A DNA stretch of 64,000 bases. Source: Microcebus murinus. Lineage: Eukaryota; Chordata; Mammalia; Primates; Cheirogaleidae. The stretch spans positions 2,228,375-2,292,374 of the forward strand of contig NC_134126.1 in the NCBI RefSeq assembly GCF_040939455.1, in the 5' to 3' direction. The position numbers were made by a program, and so were the translations under genes. The notes beneath the pieces were generated by a model. It was not told the origin of the DNA. It did no database searches and saw nothing but the letters and a program-made list of their open reading frames with translations. This document shows positions 31,879-45,000 of this stretch, one piece after another (within the stretch, counting starts at the first letter, position 1; each line of letters opens with the position of its first letter).

Positions 31879-34800
31879 ACCCATCTCCCATGGGTGTGTG
31901 GCCACAGCCAGATCCACACAGCACCGTACCTGCCCGTTTCCCATGGGTGAGTGGACACAGCCAGTTCCACACCACGCCCTGCCTGCCCGTCTCTCATGGG
32001 TGAGTGGACACAGCCAGTTCCACAGAGCGCCTTGGTTGCCTGTCTCCCATGGGTGTGTGGACACAGCCATTTCAACACTGAACCCAGCCGTCACGTATCC
32101 CTTGGGTGTGTGGACACAGCCAGTTCCACACAGCGCCCTGCCTGTCCGTCTCCAGTGGATGAGTGGACACAACCAGTTCCATACAACGCCCTACCTGCCC
32201 GACTCCCGTGGGTGAGTGGACACAGCCAATTCTACACAGCGCCCTGCCTGCCCGTCTCCCGTGGGTGAGTGGACACAGACAGTTCCACACAACGCCCTGC
32301 CTGTCTGTCTCCCGTGGATGAGTGGACACAACCAGTTCCACACAACGCCCTACCTGCCCATCTCCCGTGGGTGAGTGGACACAGCCAGTTCTACACAGCG
32401 CCCTGCCTGCCTGTCTCCCGTGGGTGTGAGGACACGGCCAGTTTAACACAGCGCTGTTCCTGCCTGCCTTCCATGGGTGAGTGGATGCAGCCAGTTCCAC
32501 ACAGAGCACTACCTGCCCGTCTCCCGTGGGTGTGAGGACACAGCCAGTTCCACACAGTGCCCTACCTGCCTGTCTCCCATCGGTGTGTGGACACAGCCAG
32601 TTCCACACAGCACCCTGTTTGCCCGTCTCCCATGAGTGAGTGGACACAGCCAGTTCCAAACCGCACCCTACCTGCCCGTCTCTCATGGGTGAGTGGACAC
32701 AGCCAGTTCCACACTGCACCCTGCATGCCCATCTCCCGTGGGTGTGTGGACACAGCCATTTCAACACAGCACCCAGCCTTCCCGTATCCCTAGGTGTGTG
32801 GACACAGCCAGTTCCACACAGCGCCCTGCCTGTCCGTCTCCCGTGGGTGACTGGACACAGCCAGTTCCACACAATGCCCTATCTGCTTGTCTCCCGTGGG
32901 CTAGTGGACACAGCCAGTTCTACACAGCGCCCTGCCTGCCCGTCACCCTTAGGAGAGTGGACGCAGCCAGTTCCACGCATCACCCTGCCTGTCCATCTCC
33001 CATGGGTGGGTGGATACAGCCAGTTTCACACAGCACCCTGCCTGCCCATCTCCCGTGGATGAGTGGACACAGCCAGTTCCACACATGGTCCTCCCTGCCC
33101 ATTTGCCATGAGAGGACACAGCCAGTTCAAGACAGCACCTTGCCTGCCCTTCTCCCGTGGGAGTTTAGACACAGCCAATTCCACACTGCGCCCTGCCTGC
33201 CCGTCTCCCGTGGGTGAGTGGACACAGTCATTTCAGCACAGCACCCTACCTGCCTGTTTCCCGTGCACGAGTGGACACAGCCAGTTCAACACAGTGCCCT
33301 GCCTGCCCATCTCCCATGGGTGAGTGGACACAGCCTGTTCCACACCGCACCCTGCCTGCCCGTCTCCCGTGGGTGGGTGCACACAGACCGTTCCACACAG
33401 TGCCCTGCCTGCCTGTCTCCAGGGGGTGTGTGGACACAGCCTGTTCCACAAAGTGCCCTGCCTGCAGGTCTCCCCGGGGTGAGTGCACAAAACCAGTTCC
33501 ACACAGCACCCTGCCTGCCCCTCTCCCGTGGGTGTATGGACACAGCCAGTTCCACACAGCGCACTACCTGCCCCTCGCCCATGGGTGAGTGGACACAGTC
33601 AGTTCCACACAGCGCCCTGCCTGCCTGTCTCCCATGGGTGAGTCGACACAGCCAGTTCCACACAGCACCCTGCCTGCCCGTCTCCTGTGGGTGAGTAGAC
33701 ACAGCCAGTTCCACACAGGGCCCTGCCTGCCCGTCTCCCATGAGAGGACACAGCCAGTTCAACACAGCACCCTGCCTGCCGATCCCCCGTGGGTGTGTGG
33801 ACACAGCCAGTTCAACACAACGGCCTGCATGCCAGTCTCCCGTGGGTGAGTGGAAACCTGTTCCGCACAGCACCCAGCCTGCCCATCCGGTGGGTGAGTG
33901 GACACAGTCAGATCCACACAGCGCCCTGCCTGCCAGTCTGTCGTGGGAGAGTGGACACACCCATATCCTCACAGCACCCTACCTGACCGTCTCCCGTGGG
34001 TGAGTGGACACAGCCAGTTCAACATCGCACCCTGCTGGCTAGTGTCCAGTGGGTGTGTGGACACAGCCAGTTCCACACAGCGCCGTGACTGTCCGTATCC
34101 CCTGGATGTGTGGACACAGCCAATTTCACACAGCACCGTGCATGCCCTTCTCAAGTGGTTGAGTGGACACAGCCAGTTCCACACAGCGTCCTGCCTGCCG
34201 GTCTCCCGTGGGTGAGTGGACACAGCCACTTCCACACAGCCCCGTGCCTGCCCGTCTCTCGTGGGTGTGTGGACACAGCCAGTTCCACACAGCGCCCTGC
34301 CTGCCCGTCTCCCGTGGGTGAGTGGACACAGACAGTTCCACACCGCACCCTGCCTGCCAGTCTCCCATGGGTGTGTGGACAGAGCCAGGTCCATACAGCG
34401 CTGTGCCCGACCGTCTCCCGTGAGTGAGTGGACACAACCAGTTCAACACAGTGCTCTGCCTACCCGTCTCCCGTGGGTGAGTGGACAGAGGCAGTTCCAA
34501 ACCGCGCCCAGCCTGCCCATCTCTCATGGGTGAGTGGACAGAGCCAGTTCCACACAGCACCCTGCATGCCCATCTCCCGTGGGTGAGTGGACACAGCCTG
34601 TTCCCCACCGCGTTCTGCCTGCCAGTCTCCCGTGGGTGTGTGGACACAGCCATTTCAACACAGCACCCATCCTGCTTGTATCCCTTGGGTGTGTTGACAC
34701 AGCCAGTTCCACACAGCGCCCTGCCTGTCCATCTCCCGTGGGTGAGTGGACACAGCCTGTTCCCCACCGCGTTCTGCCTGCCAGTCTCCCATGGGTGTGT

Positions 34801-36434
34801 GGAAACAGCCAGTTCAACACCGCACTCTGCCTGCCCGTCTCCCATGGTTGTGTGGGCACAGCCTGTTCCACAAAGTGCTGTGCCTGCCCGTCTCACGTGG
34901 TGTGTATACACAGCCAGTTCCACACAGTGCCCTGCCTGTGCGTCTCCCGTGGGTGAGTGCACACAACCAGTTCCACACAGCGCCCTGCCTGCCAGTCTCC
35001 CGTGGGTGTGTGGACACAGCCAGTTCCACACCACACCCTGTATGCCCCTCGCCCTTGGGTGAGTGGACATAGCCAGTTCCACACAGCGCCTTACCTGCCC
35101 GTCTCCCGTGGGTGAGTCGACACAGCCAGTTCCACACAGCGCCCTGCCTGCCCATCTCCCATGGGTGAGTCGATACAGCCAGTTCCACACAGCAGCCAGC
35201 CTGCCTGACTCCTGTGGGTGAGTGTACACAGCCAGTTCCACACAGCGCCCTGCCTGCCCATCTCCCGTGGGTGAGTCAACACAGCCAGTTCCACACAGAG
35301 CCCTGCCTGCCCATCTCCCGTGGGTTTGTGGACGCAGTCAGTTCCATCAGCGCCCTGCCTGCCTGTCTCCCGTGGGTGTGTGGACACAGCCAGTTCAACA
35401 CAGGACCTTGACCGCCCGTCTGCAGTGGGTGTGTGGACACAGCCAGTAACACAGTGCCCTGCCTGCCCATCTCCCGTGGGTGAGTGGACACAGCCCATTT
35501 CACACAGCACCCTGCTTTCCAGTCTCCCGTGGGTGTTGGACACACCCAGTTCAACACAGGGCCATGCCTGCCTGTCTCCCGTGGGTGAGTGGACACAGCC
35601 AGTTCCACACCGCGCCCTGCTTGAACATTTCCCAAGTGTGTGTGGACACAGCCAGATCCACACAGCACTCTAGCTGCCATCCTCCTGTGGGTGTGTGGAC
35701 ACAGCCAGTTCCACACCCCGCCCTGCCTAACCATCTCCCGTGGGTGTTTGGACACAGCCAGTTCAACACAGCGCCATTACTGCCCGTCCCCAGTGGGTGA
35801 GTGGACACTGCCTATTCCACACCGCACCCTGGTGCTCGTCTCCCTTGGGTGGATGGACCCAGTCAGTTGTACACAGGGCCCTGCCTGCCGGTCTCCCGTG
35901 GGTGTGTGGACACAGCCAGTTCCACACCGCGCCCTGCCCTCCCGTCTCCCGTGGATGTGTGGACACAGCCAGATTTACACCACGACCTGCCTGCCCGTCT
36001 CCCGTGGGTGTGTGGACACAGCCAGTTCCACACAGCGCCCCGCCTGCCCGTCTCCCGTAGGTGTGTGGACACAGACAGTTCAACACAGCGCCCTGCCTGC
36101 CCGTCTCCCGTGAATGTGTGTACACATCCAGTTCCACACCGCGCCCTGCCTGCCAGTCTCCCGTGGGTGTGTGGACACAACCAGATTGACACCACGCCCT
36201 GCCTGCCCGTCTCCCGTGGGTGTGTGGACACAGCCAGTTCCACACAGCACCCTGTCTGCCCGTCTCTCATGGGTGTGTGGACACAGCCAGATCAACACAA
36301 GGCCCAGCCTACCACTCTGCAATGGTGTGTGGACACAGCCAGATCCACACAGCGTCCTACCTGCCTGTCACCCGTGGGTGAGTGAACACAGCTAGCTCCA
36401 CACAGCGCACTGTCTGCCCGTCCCGTGTGTGTTT
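31879..36434 (+). repeat. 53 bp minisatellite, block 1a
   Basis: Tandem 53-mers with order GTGAGTGGACACAGCCAG, TTCCACACAGCGCCCTGCC and TGCCCGTCTCCCGTGG. Two monomer classes alternate irregularly, one with GTGAGTGG and one with GTGTGTGG. Roughly 85 monomers lie here. The minus strand of the consensus has no stop codon in any frame and the plus strand has only the TGA of GTGAGT, so many long open frames appear on both strands. They have no start, splice or codon pattern of their own and are not called as genes. Confidence 0.97.
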
Positions 36435-36560
36435 TTTTTTTTAATTATTTTTTTATTTTGGCATATTATGGGGGTACAGACTTTAAGGTTTCAATAAATG
36501 CCCATTTCCCCCCCTCCCCCCAAAAGTCTGAGTCTCCATCATGACCATCCCCCAGATGGT
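36435..36560 (-). mobile_element. Very short 5'-truncated L1 3' UTR inside the minisatellite
   Basis: 126 bp of L1 3' UTR with poly(A) (T-run at left). It is nearly identical to the corresponding part of the L1 at 1815-2485 (GGCATATTATGGGGGTACAG, TCTGAGTCTCCATCATGACC). Target duplication CCGTGTGTGTTT is at 36423-36434 and 36561-36572, without mismatch, so the insertion is recent. Confidence 0.95.
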
Positions 36561-39500
36561 CCGTGTGTGTTTGTGGACACAGGCAGTTCCACACAGTGCC
36601 CTGCCTAGCCATGTCCCGTGGGTCAGTGGACATAGCCAGTTCCACACAGCGCGCTGCCTGCCCATCTCCCGTGGGTGTGTGGACACAGTGAGGTCCAAAC
36701 AACGCCCTGCCTGCCCGTCTAAAATGGGTGAGGGGACACAGCCAGTTCCACACAGCGCCAAGCCTGCCCATCTCCCTTGGGTGACTGGACACAGCCAGTT
36801 CCACACAGCGCCCTGCCTGCCCGTCTCCCATGGCTGAGTGGACACAGCCAGTTCCACACAGGGCCCAGCCTGCTTGTCTCCCATGGGTGTGTGGAGACAG
36901 CCAGATATGCACAGCACGCTGCCTGCCCGTCTCCCGTGGGTGAGTGGACACCGCCAGTTCCACACAGTGCCCTGTCTGCCCGTCTACCTTGGGTGAGTGG
37001 ACACAGCCAGTTCCACATAGCGCCCTGCCTGACAGTCTCCAGTGGGTGAGTGGACACAGCCAGATATACAAAGCACCTTGCCTGCCCGTCTCCCGTGAGA
37101 GTCTGGACACAGCCAGGTCCACACAGCGCACTGCCTGCCCGTCTCCCATGGCTGAGTGGACACAGCCAGTTCAACAGAGTGCCAAGCATGACGATTTCCA
37201 TGGGTGTGTGGACACAGCCAGATCCACACAGCCCCCTACCTGCCCGTATCCCGTGGGTGAGTGGACACAGCCAGTTCCACACCCCGCCCAACATGCACAT
37301 CTCTCCTGGCTAAGTGGACACAGCCAGTTCTACACTGTGCCCTGCCTGCCAGTCTCCCGTGGGTGTGTGGACACAGCCTGTTCCACACAGAGCGCTTTCT
37401 GCCTGTCTCCTGTTGGTGAGTGGACACAGCCAGTTCCACACAGCGACCAGCCTGCTGGTCTCCCATGGGTGTGTGGACACAACCAGATCCACACAGCGCC
37501 CTAACTGCCCGTCTCCCGTGGGTGAGTGGACACAGTCAGTACCACACAGCGCCCTGCCTGCCCGTCTCCCATGGGTGAGTGGACACAGCCAGTTCCACAC
37601 AGCGCCCTGCCTGCCCGTCTCCCTTGGGTGTGTGGACACGCAGGTTCATCACAGTGCCCTGCCTCCCATCTCCATTGGGTGAGTGAACACAGCCAGTTCC
37701 ACACAGCGCCCTTCCTGCCCGTCTCCCGTGGGTGTGTGGACACAGCCAGATCAACACAGCGCACTTCCTGCCTGTTTCCCATGGGTGAGTGGACACAGCC
37801 AGTTCAACACAGGGCCTTGCCTGCCGGTCTCCTGTGGGTGAGTGGACCCAGACAGTTCCATACAGCACCCTGCCTGCCCGTCTCCCATTTGTCAGTTGAC
37901 ACAGCAAGTTCAACACAGCACCCTTCCTGCCCAGCTCCTGCGGGTGAGTGGACACAGACAGTTCCACACAGAGCCCTGCCTGCCCATCTCCTGTGTGTGT
38001 GTGGACACAGCAAGTTAAACACAGCACCATACCTGCCCGTCTCCCGTGGGTGAGTGGACACAGCCAGTTTCACACCGCGCCCTGGCTGCCCGTCTCGCGT
38101 GGGTGTGTGGACACAGCCATTTCCACACATCGCGCTGCATGCCCGTCTCCCGTTGGTGAGTCGACAGAGCCAGATCCACACAGCGCCCTGCCTGCCCGTA
38201 TCCCATGGGTGAGTGGACACAGCCATGTCCACACAGCGCGCTGCCTGCCCGTCTCCCGTGGTTGAGTTGACACAGCCAGTTCCACACAGCGCCCTTCCTG
38301 CCCGTCTCCCGTGGGTGTGTGGACACAGCCAGATCAACACAGCGCACTTCCTGCCTGTTTCCCATGGGTGAGTGGACACAGCCAGTTCAACACAGCGCCT
38401 TGCCTGCCGGTCTCCCGTGGGTGAGTGGACCCAGACATTTCCATACAGCACCCTGCCTGCCCGTCTCCCATTTGTCAGTTGACACAGCAAGTTCAACACA
38501 GCACCCTTCCTGCCCGGCTCCTGCGGGTGAGTGGACACAGACAGTTCCACACAGCGCCCTACCTGCCCGTCACCCTGGGTGAGTAGACACAGTGCCCTGC
38601 CTGCGCATCTCCCGTGTGTGTGTGGACACAGCAAGTTAAACACAGCACCATACCTGCCCGTCTCCCGTGGGTGAGTGGACACAGCCAGTTTCACACCGCG
38701 CCCTGGCTGCCCATTTCCCATGGGTGTGTGGACACAGCCAGATCCACACAGCATCCTACCTTCCCGTCTGCCATAGGTGAGTGGACAAAGCCAGTTCCAC
38801 ACAGCCAGTTCCACACAGCGCCCTGCCTGCCCATCTTCCATGGGTGAGTGGACACAGCCATTTCAACACAGCGCCCTGCCTGCCTGTCTCCAGTGGCAGG
38901 ATGGACACAGCCAGTTCCACACAGCGCCCTGCCTCCCCGTTTCCCATTGGTGAGTGGAAACAACCAGTTCCACACAGCGCCGTGCCAGCCTGTCTCACGT
39001 GGGGGAGTGCATACAGCCAGTTCCACACAGCGCCCTGCCTGCCCATCTCCCGTGGGTGTGTGGACACAGCCAGTTCCACACAGCGCACTGTCTGCCCATC
39101 TCACATCGGTGTGTGGACACGGCCAGGTCAACACAGCACCCTGCCTGCCCGTCTCTTGTGGCTGTGTGGACACACCCAGTTCCACACTGTGCCCTGTCTT
39201 CCTGTCTCCCATGAGTGTGTGGACACGGCCAGTTCAACACAGGGCCCTGTCTGCCCGTCTCCCTTGTTTGTCTGGACACGCCAGTTCTACACAGCGCCCT
39301 GCCTACATCTCCAGTTGGTGTGTGGACACAGCCAGTTCCACACAGAGCCCTGTCTGTCCATCTATCATCGGTGTGTGGACACGGCAAGTTCAACACAGCG
39401 CCCTGCCGGCCCATCTGCTGTGGGTGAGTGGACACAGCCAGTTCCACACAGCGCCCTGTCTGCCTGTATCCCATGGGGGAGTGGACACAGCCAGTTCCAC

Positions 39501-40084
39501 ACAGCGCCCTGCCTGCTCGTCTTCCTTGAGTGTGTTCAACACAGGCTGTTCAACACAGCGCGCTGTCTGCCCATCTCTCACTGGTGTGTGGACATGGCCA
39601 GTTCAACACAGTGCCTTGCCTGCCTGTCTGCCGTGGGTGAGTGGACACAGCCAGTTGCACACAGTCAGGTCCACACAGCATCCTTCCTGCCCATCTCCCT
39701 TGGGTAAATGGCCACAGCCAGTACCACACAGTGCCCTGCCTGGCCGTCTCCCGAAGGTGAGTGGACACAGCCAATCCACACAGCACCCAGCATGCCCATC
39801 TCCCGTGGGTGTGTTGACACAGCCAGTCCAACACCTAGCCCTGCCTCCCTGTATCCCGCGAGTGTGTGACACAGCCAGATCCACACTGCAGCCTACCTGC
39901 CAGTCTTCCATGGGTGAGTGGACACAGCCAGTTGCACATAGCGCCCTGACTAACCGTCTCCAGTGGGTGAGAGTACACAGCCAGTTAACAAAGCACTGTG
40001 CATGCCTGTCTCCCGTGGGTGAGTGGAAACAGCTAGTTCCACACAGCCCCCTGCCTATCCGTCTCCAGAGAGTGAGTGGACACA
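36561..40084 (+). repeat. 53 bp minisatellite, block 1b
   Basis: Continuation of block 1a after the L1. An internal duplication of 583 bp (11 monomers) is seen from the rare variant CATTTGTCAGTTGACACAGC at 37886 and 38469. The block ends GAGTGGACACAGCCCTAACC, passing directly into telomere-like repeat in mid-monomer. Confidence 0.96.
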
Positions 40085-41966
40085 GCCCTAACCCTAACTC
40101 TAACCCTAACCCTAAACCTAACCCCAACTCTTAACTCTAACCCTAACCCTAACCCCAATCCTAACCCTAACCTCAACCCCAACCCCAACCCTAACACTAA
40201 CCCCAACCATAACCCTAACCCAAACCCTAACCCTGACGTAAACCCTAAATCTAAATCTAATCCTAACACCAACCCTAACCATAATCCTAACCCCAAAGCT
40301 AACCCTAACCCTAACCCTAACCCAAACCCCAGAAAAAACCCTAACCCAAACTCCAACCCTAACCCTGAACCTAACCCCAACCCTAACAATAACATCAACC
40401 CTAACTCTAAACCCGACCCTAAACTTAACCCTGGGTCTGACCCTGACCCTGACCCTAAACCTAACATCAACCCTAAACCTAAACGTAACCCTAACCCTAA
40501 TCTCCTCCCTAACTCCAACCCTAACCCTATCCCTAACCCTAACCCTAAACCTAACCCTAACCACAACCCTAACACTAACCCTAACCCCAACCCTAACCCT
40601 GACCCTTACCATAACCCTGACTTTAAACCTAACCCTAACACTGACCCTAACCCTAACCCTGATCAGACCCTGACCCTGACCCTAACCCAAACACTCACCC
40701 TAACCCTGACGCTAAACCTGACCCTGAACCTAAACCTAATTCTGACGCTGACACTCACCCTAACCCTCACCCTCACCCTAACCATAACCCTCACCCTAAC
40801 CCTCACACTCAACCTCACCCTAACCCTAACCCTAACCCTAATCCTAACCCTAACCCTAACCCTAACCCTAACCCGAAACCTTAACCCTAACCGAACACTA
40901 ACACTAACCCTACCCTAACCCATAAACCCAACCCTAACCAACCCTAAACCCAACCCTAACTCTAACCTTAAACCTAACCCTCTCCTAACGCAAACCCTAG
41001 CCCTAACCCAAACCCCAACGTTAACTTTAATCCCAAGCCCAACACTAACCAAAATTCCAAACCTAACCCTAACCTTAATCCCAACCCCAACCCTAACCCC
41101 AACCCTAACCCTAACCCTAACACCAAGCCTAATCCTAACCCTAAACCTAACCCTAACACCCTCCCTAACACCAACCCTAACCCTAACCCTAACCCTGATC
41201 CTGACCCTCACCATAACACTAACGCTAATTGTAATACTAACACTAACCTTTAACCCTAACCCTAACCCTAATCCCAACCCTAACAGTAACCCTAACCCTA
41301 ACCCCAACCCTATCCCTAACCCTAACCCCAACCTTAACCCTAACCCTAAACCCAACCCTAACCCTGAACCTTATCCTAACCCTGACCTTAAACCTAACCC
41401 TAACACTGACCCTAACCCTAACCCTGATCTGACCCTGACCCTGACCCTAACCCTATACCACAACCTCTCCCTGACCCTAACCCTAACCCTGATCAAGACC
41501 CTAACCATGACCCTAAATCTAACTCTGATGCTGACACTCACCCTCACCCTCACCCTCACCCTAACCCTAACCCTCACCCTAACCCTCACCCTCACCCTCA
41601 CCCTAACCCTTAACCCTAACCATAACACTAACCCTAACCCGACCCTAACCCCTAACTCTAAGCCTAACCCTAACCCTAACCCTAACACTAAACTTAACCC
41701 TAACCCTAACCCTGACCAAGACCCTGACCCTAAACCTAACTCTGACCCTGACCCTCACCCTAACACTCACCCTCACCCTAACCCTAACCCTCACTCTAGC
41801 CCTCACCCTCACCCTAACCCCAACCCTCACCCTAACCCTCAACCTCACCCTAACCCTAACCCTTAACCCTAACCTTAACACTAACCCTAACCCTACCCTA
41901 ACCCCTAACCCTGACCCTAACCCTAACCCTACCCTAACACTAACCCTAACCCTAACCCTAACACTA

Positions 41967-41998
<32 letters not shown>

Positions 41999-42048
41999 CC
42001 TAACCCTAACCCTCACCCTAAATGTAATCCTAACCCTGACCCTAACCC
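40085..42048 (-). repeat. Telomere-like array with CCCTAA, CCCCAA and CCCTCA variants
   Basis: Closer to pure CCCTAA than the 16.5-31.9 kb blocks and without the AGCTCTGCAT landmark. The right half has runs of CCCTCA (TGAGGG on the minus strand), for example at 41540-41610 and 41966-42000. The left part mixes CCCCAA. It ends in CCTAACCCTGCCCGTCTACC, entering the minisatellite. Confidence 0.94.
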
Positions 42049-45000
42049 TGCCCGTCTACCGTGGGGTGTGTGGACACAGCCAGTTCCACACAGCACCCTG
42101 CCTGCCCGTCTACCATGAGTTTGTGGACACAGCCAGTTCCACACAGTGCCCTGCATGTCTGTCTCCCGTGGGTGTGTGAACACAGCGAGTTCCACCCAGC
42201 GTCCTGCCAGCCCGTCTCCTGTGTGTGAGTGGACACAACCAGTTACACACTGTACCCGTCATGCCCGTCTCCGTGGGTGTGTGGAATCCGCCAGTTCCAC
42301 ACAACGCCCTGCCTGCCCGTCTCCCATGGGTGTGTGGACACAACCAGTTCCACAACATGCCCTGTGCACCCGTCTCCTGTGGGTGCGTGGACACAGCCAG
42401 TTCCAAACAACCCCCTGCCTGCCCGTGTCCCGTGGGTGTGGGGACACTGCCAGTTCCACATCGCGTCCTGCTCGCCCATATCCGGTGGGTGCGTGGACAC
42501 AGGCAGATCCACACAGAGCACTGCGAACCCGTGTCCCGTGGGTGTGTGGACACAGTCATATCCACACAGCACCCTGTCTTCCCATCTCCCGTGGCTGCGT
42601 GGACACAGCCATCTCCACACAGCACCCTGCCTGCTTGTCTCCCGTGGGTGTGTGGACACAGTATTTCCACACAGAGTCATGGTTGCCCATCTCCTTAGGT
42701 GTGTGGACACAGCCCATTCCATACAGCGCCCTGCCTGCCCATCTCCCATGGGTGTGTGGACACGGCCAGTTCAACACAGCGCCCTGCCTGCCCGTCTGCC
42801 ATGGTTGAGTGGACATAGCCAGTTCCACACAGCGCCCTGCCTCCCCGCCTCCCATTGGTGTGTGGACACAGCCTTCCACAGAGCGCCGGACTGCCTGTAT
42901 CCCATGGAGGAGTGGACACAGCCAGTTCCACACAGCGCCCTGCCTGCCCGTCACCCATGTGTGTGTTCAACACAGCCAGTTCCACACAGTGCCCTGTCTG
43001 CTCGTCTCCCATTGGTGTGTGGACATGGCCAGTTCAACACAGTGCCCTGCCTGCCTGTCTGCTGTGGGTGAGTGGACACAGCCAGTTCCACACAGCCAGT
43101 TCCACACAGCGCCCTGGCTGCCCGTCTCCCTTGGGTAAGTGGCCAAAGCCAGTACCATACAGCGCCCTGCCTGTCCGTCTCCCGAAGGTGAGTGGACACA
43201 GCCAGTCCACACAGCACCCAGCATGCCCATCTCCCGTGGGTTTGTCGACACAGCCAGTCCAACACCTCTCCCTGCCTGCCCATATCCCGTGAGTGTGTGG
43301 ACACAGCCAGATCCACACAGCAGCCTACCTGCCAGTAATTCATGGGTAAGTGGACTCAGCCAGTTCTACACCGCGCCTTGCCTGCCCGTCCCCCAAGGAT
43401 GTGTGGACACTGCCAGATCCACACAGCACCCTACCTGCCCGTCTCCCGTGGGTGTGTGGACACAGCCAGTTCCACACAGCGCCCAGCGTTCCCGTCTCCC
43501 AAGGGTGTGTGGACACGGCCAGATCCACACAGAACCCTACCTGCCCTTCTCCCATTGGTGAGTGCACACAGGAAGTTCCACACAGCGCCGTGCCAGTCCA
43601 TCTCCCGTGGGTGAGTGGACTATCCAGTTCCAAACAGCGCCCTGCCTGCCCATCTACCATCGGTGAGTGGACACAGCAAGATCCACACAGCTCCGGGACT
43701 GTCCGTCTCCCGTGGGTGAGTGGACACTGCCAGTTCCATGCAGCGCCCTGACTACTCATCTCCCGTGGGTGAGTGGACACCGCCATTTCAACACAGTGCC
43801 CTGCCGCCCCGCCTCCAGTGGCAGAGTGTACACAGCCAGTTCCACACAGCGCCCTGCCTGCCCATCTCCCATGGGTGTGTGGACACAGCCAGTTCCACAC
43901 AGTCCCCTGTCTGCTCTTCTCCCGTGGTCTTAGGGACATGGCCAGTTCGACACAGCACCGTGCCTCTTCATCTCCAGTGGGTGATTGGACACAGCCAGGA
44001 CAACAGCGCACTACCTGTCCATCTCCCGTGTGTGTGAAGACACAGCCAGTTCCACACAGCGCCCTGCCTGCCCGTCTCCCGTGGGTGTGTGGAAACAACC
44101 AGTCCCACGCAGTACCCTGCCTGCCCATCTCCCATTGGTGAGTAGACACAGCCAGTCCCACACAGCGCCCTGCCTGCCCGTCTCTCGTGAGTGAGTGCAC
44201 ACAGCCAGTTCCACATAGCGCCCTGACTGCCCGTCTCCAATGGGTGAGTGGACACAGCCAGTTACACACAGCACTGTGCCTGCCTGTCTCCCGTGGGTGA
44301 GTGGACACAGCCAGTTCCAAACAAGGCCCTGCCTGACCGTCTCTCATAGGTTTGTGGACACTGCCAGTTAAACACAGCACCCTGCCTGCCCGTCTCCCGT
44401 GGGAGTGTACACTGTCAGTTCTACACAGCGCCCTTCTTGCCCATCTCCCGTGGGTGTGTGGACATAGCCAGTTCAACACAGCACCCTGCCTGCCCGTCTC
44501 CAGTGTGTGTGTGGACACAGCCAGTTACACAGCGCCCTGCCTGCCTGTCTCCCGTGGGTGAGTGGAAATAACACAGCCCTGCCTGCCCATCTACCGTGGG
44601 TGAGTGGACACAGCCAGTTCTACACAGGGCCCTGTCTGCCCATATCCAGTGGGTGAATGGACTCAGCCAGTTCAACACAGCGCACTGCCTGCCTGTCTCC
44701 CGTGGGTGAGAGGACACAGCCAGTTCAACAAAGCGCCCTGTCTGCCCGTCTCCTGTGGGTAAGTGGACACAGCCAGTTCCACACAGCGCCCTGCCTGCCC
44801 ATCTCCCCTGGTTGAGTAGACACAGCCAGTTCCACACAGAGCCCTGGCTGCCCGTCTCCTGTGGGTGAGTCACACGGCCAGTTCAACACAGTGCCCTGCC
44901 AGCCAGTCTCCGGTGGGTGAGTGGACACATCCAGTTCAACCCAGCGCCGTGCCTGCCTGTCTCCCGTATGTTAGTGGACACAGCCACGACCACACAGCAC

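Noticed and set aside
38848..40134. A 428-codon plus-strand open frame running from the minisatellite into the telomere-like array
   Set aside because: It survives only because many monomers have GTGTGT in place of the GTGAGT that carries the in-frame TGA. There is no conserved domain, and similar frames appear throughout the array.
43340..44518. A 392-codon minus-strand open frame (also 34126-35241 and 37804-38841)
   Set aside because: The minus strand of the 53-mer has no stop codon, so long frames are expected anywhere. There is no evidence of a gene.
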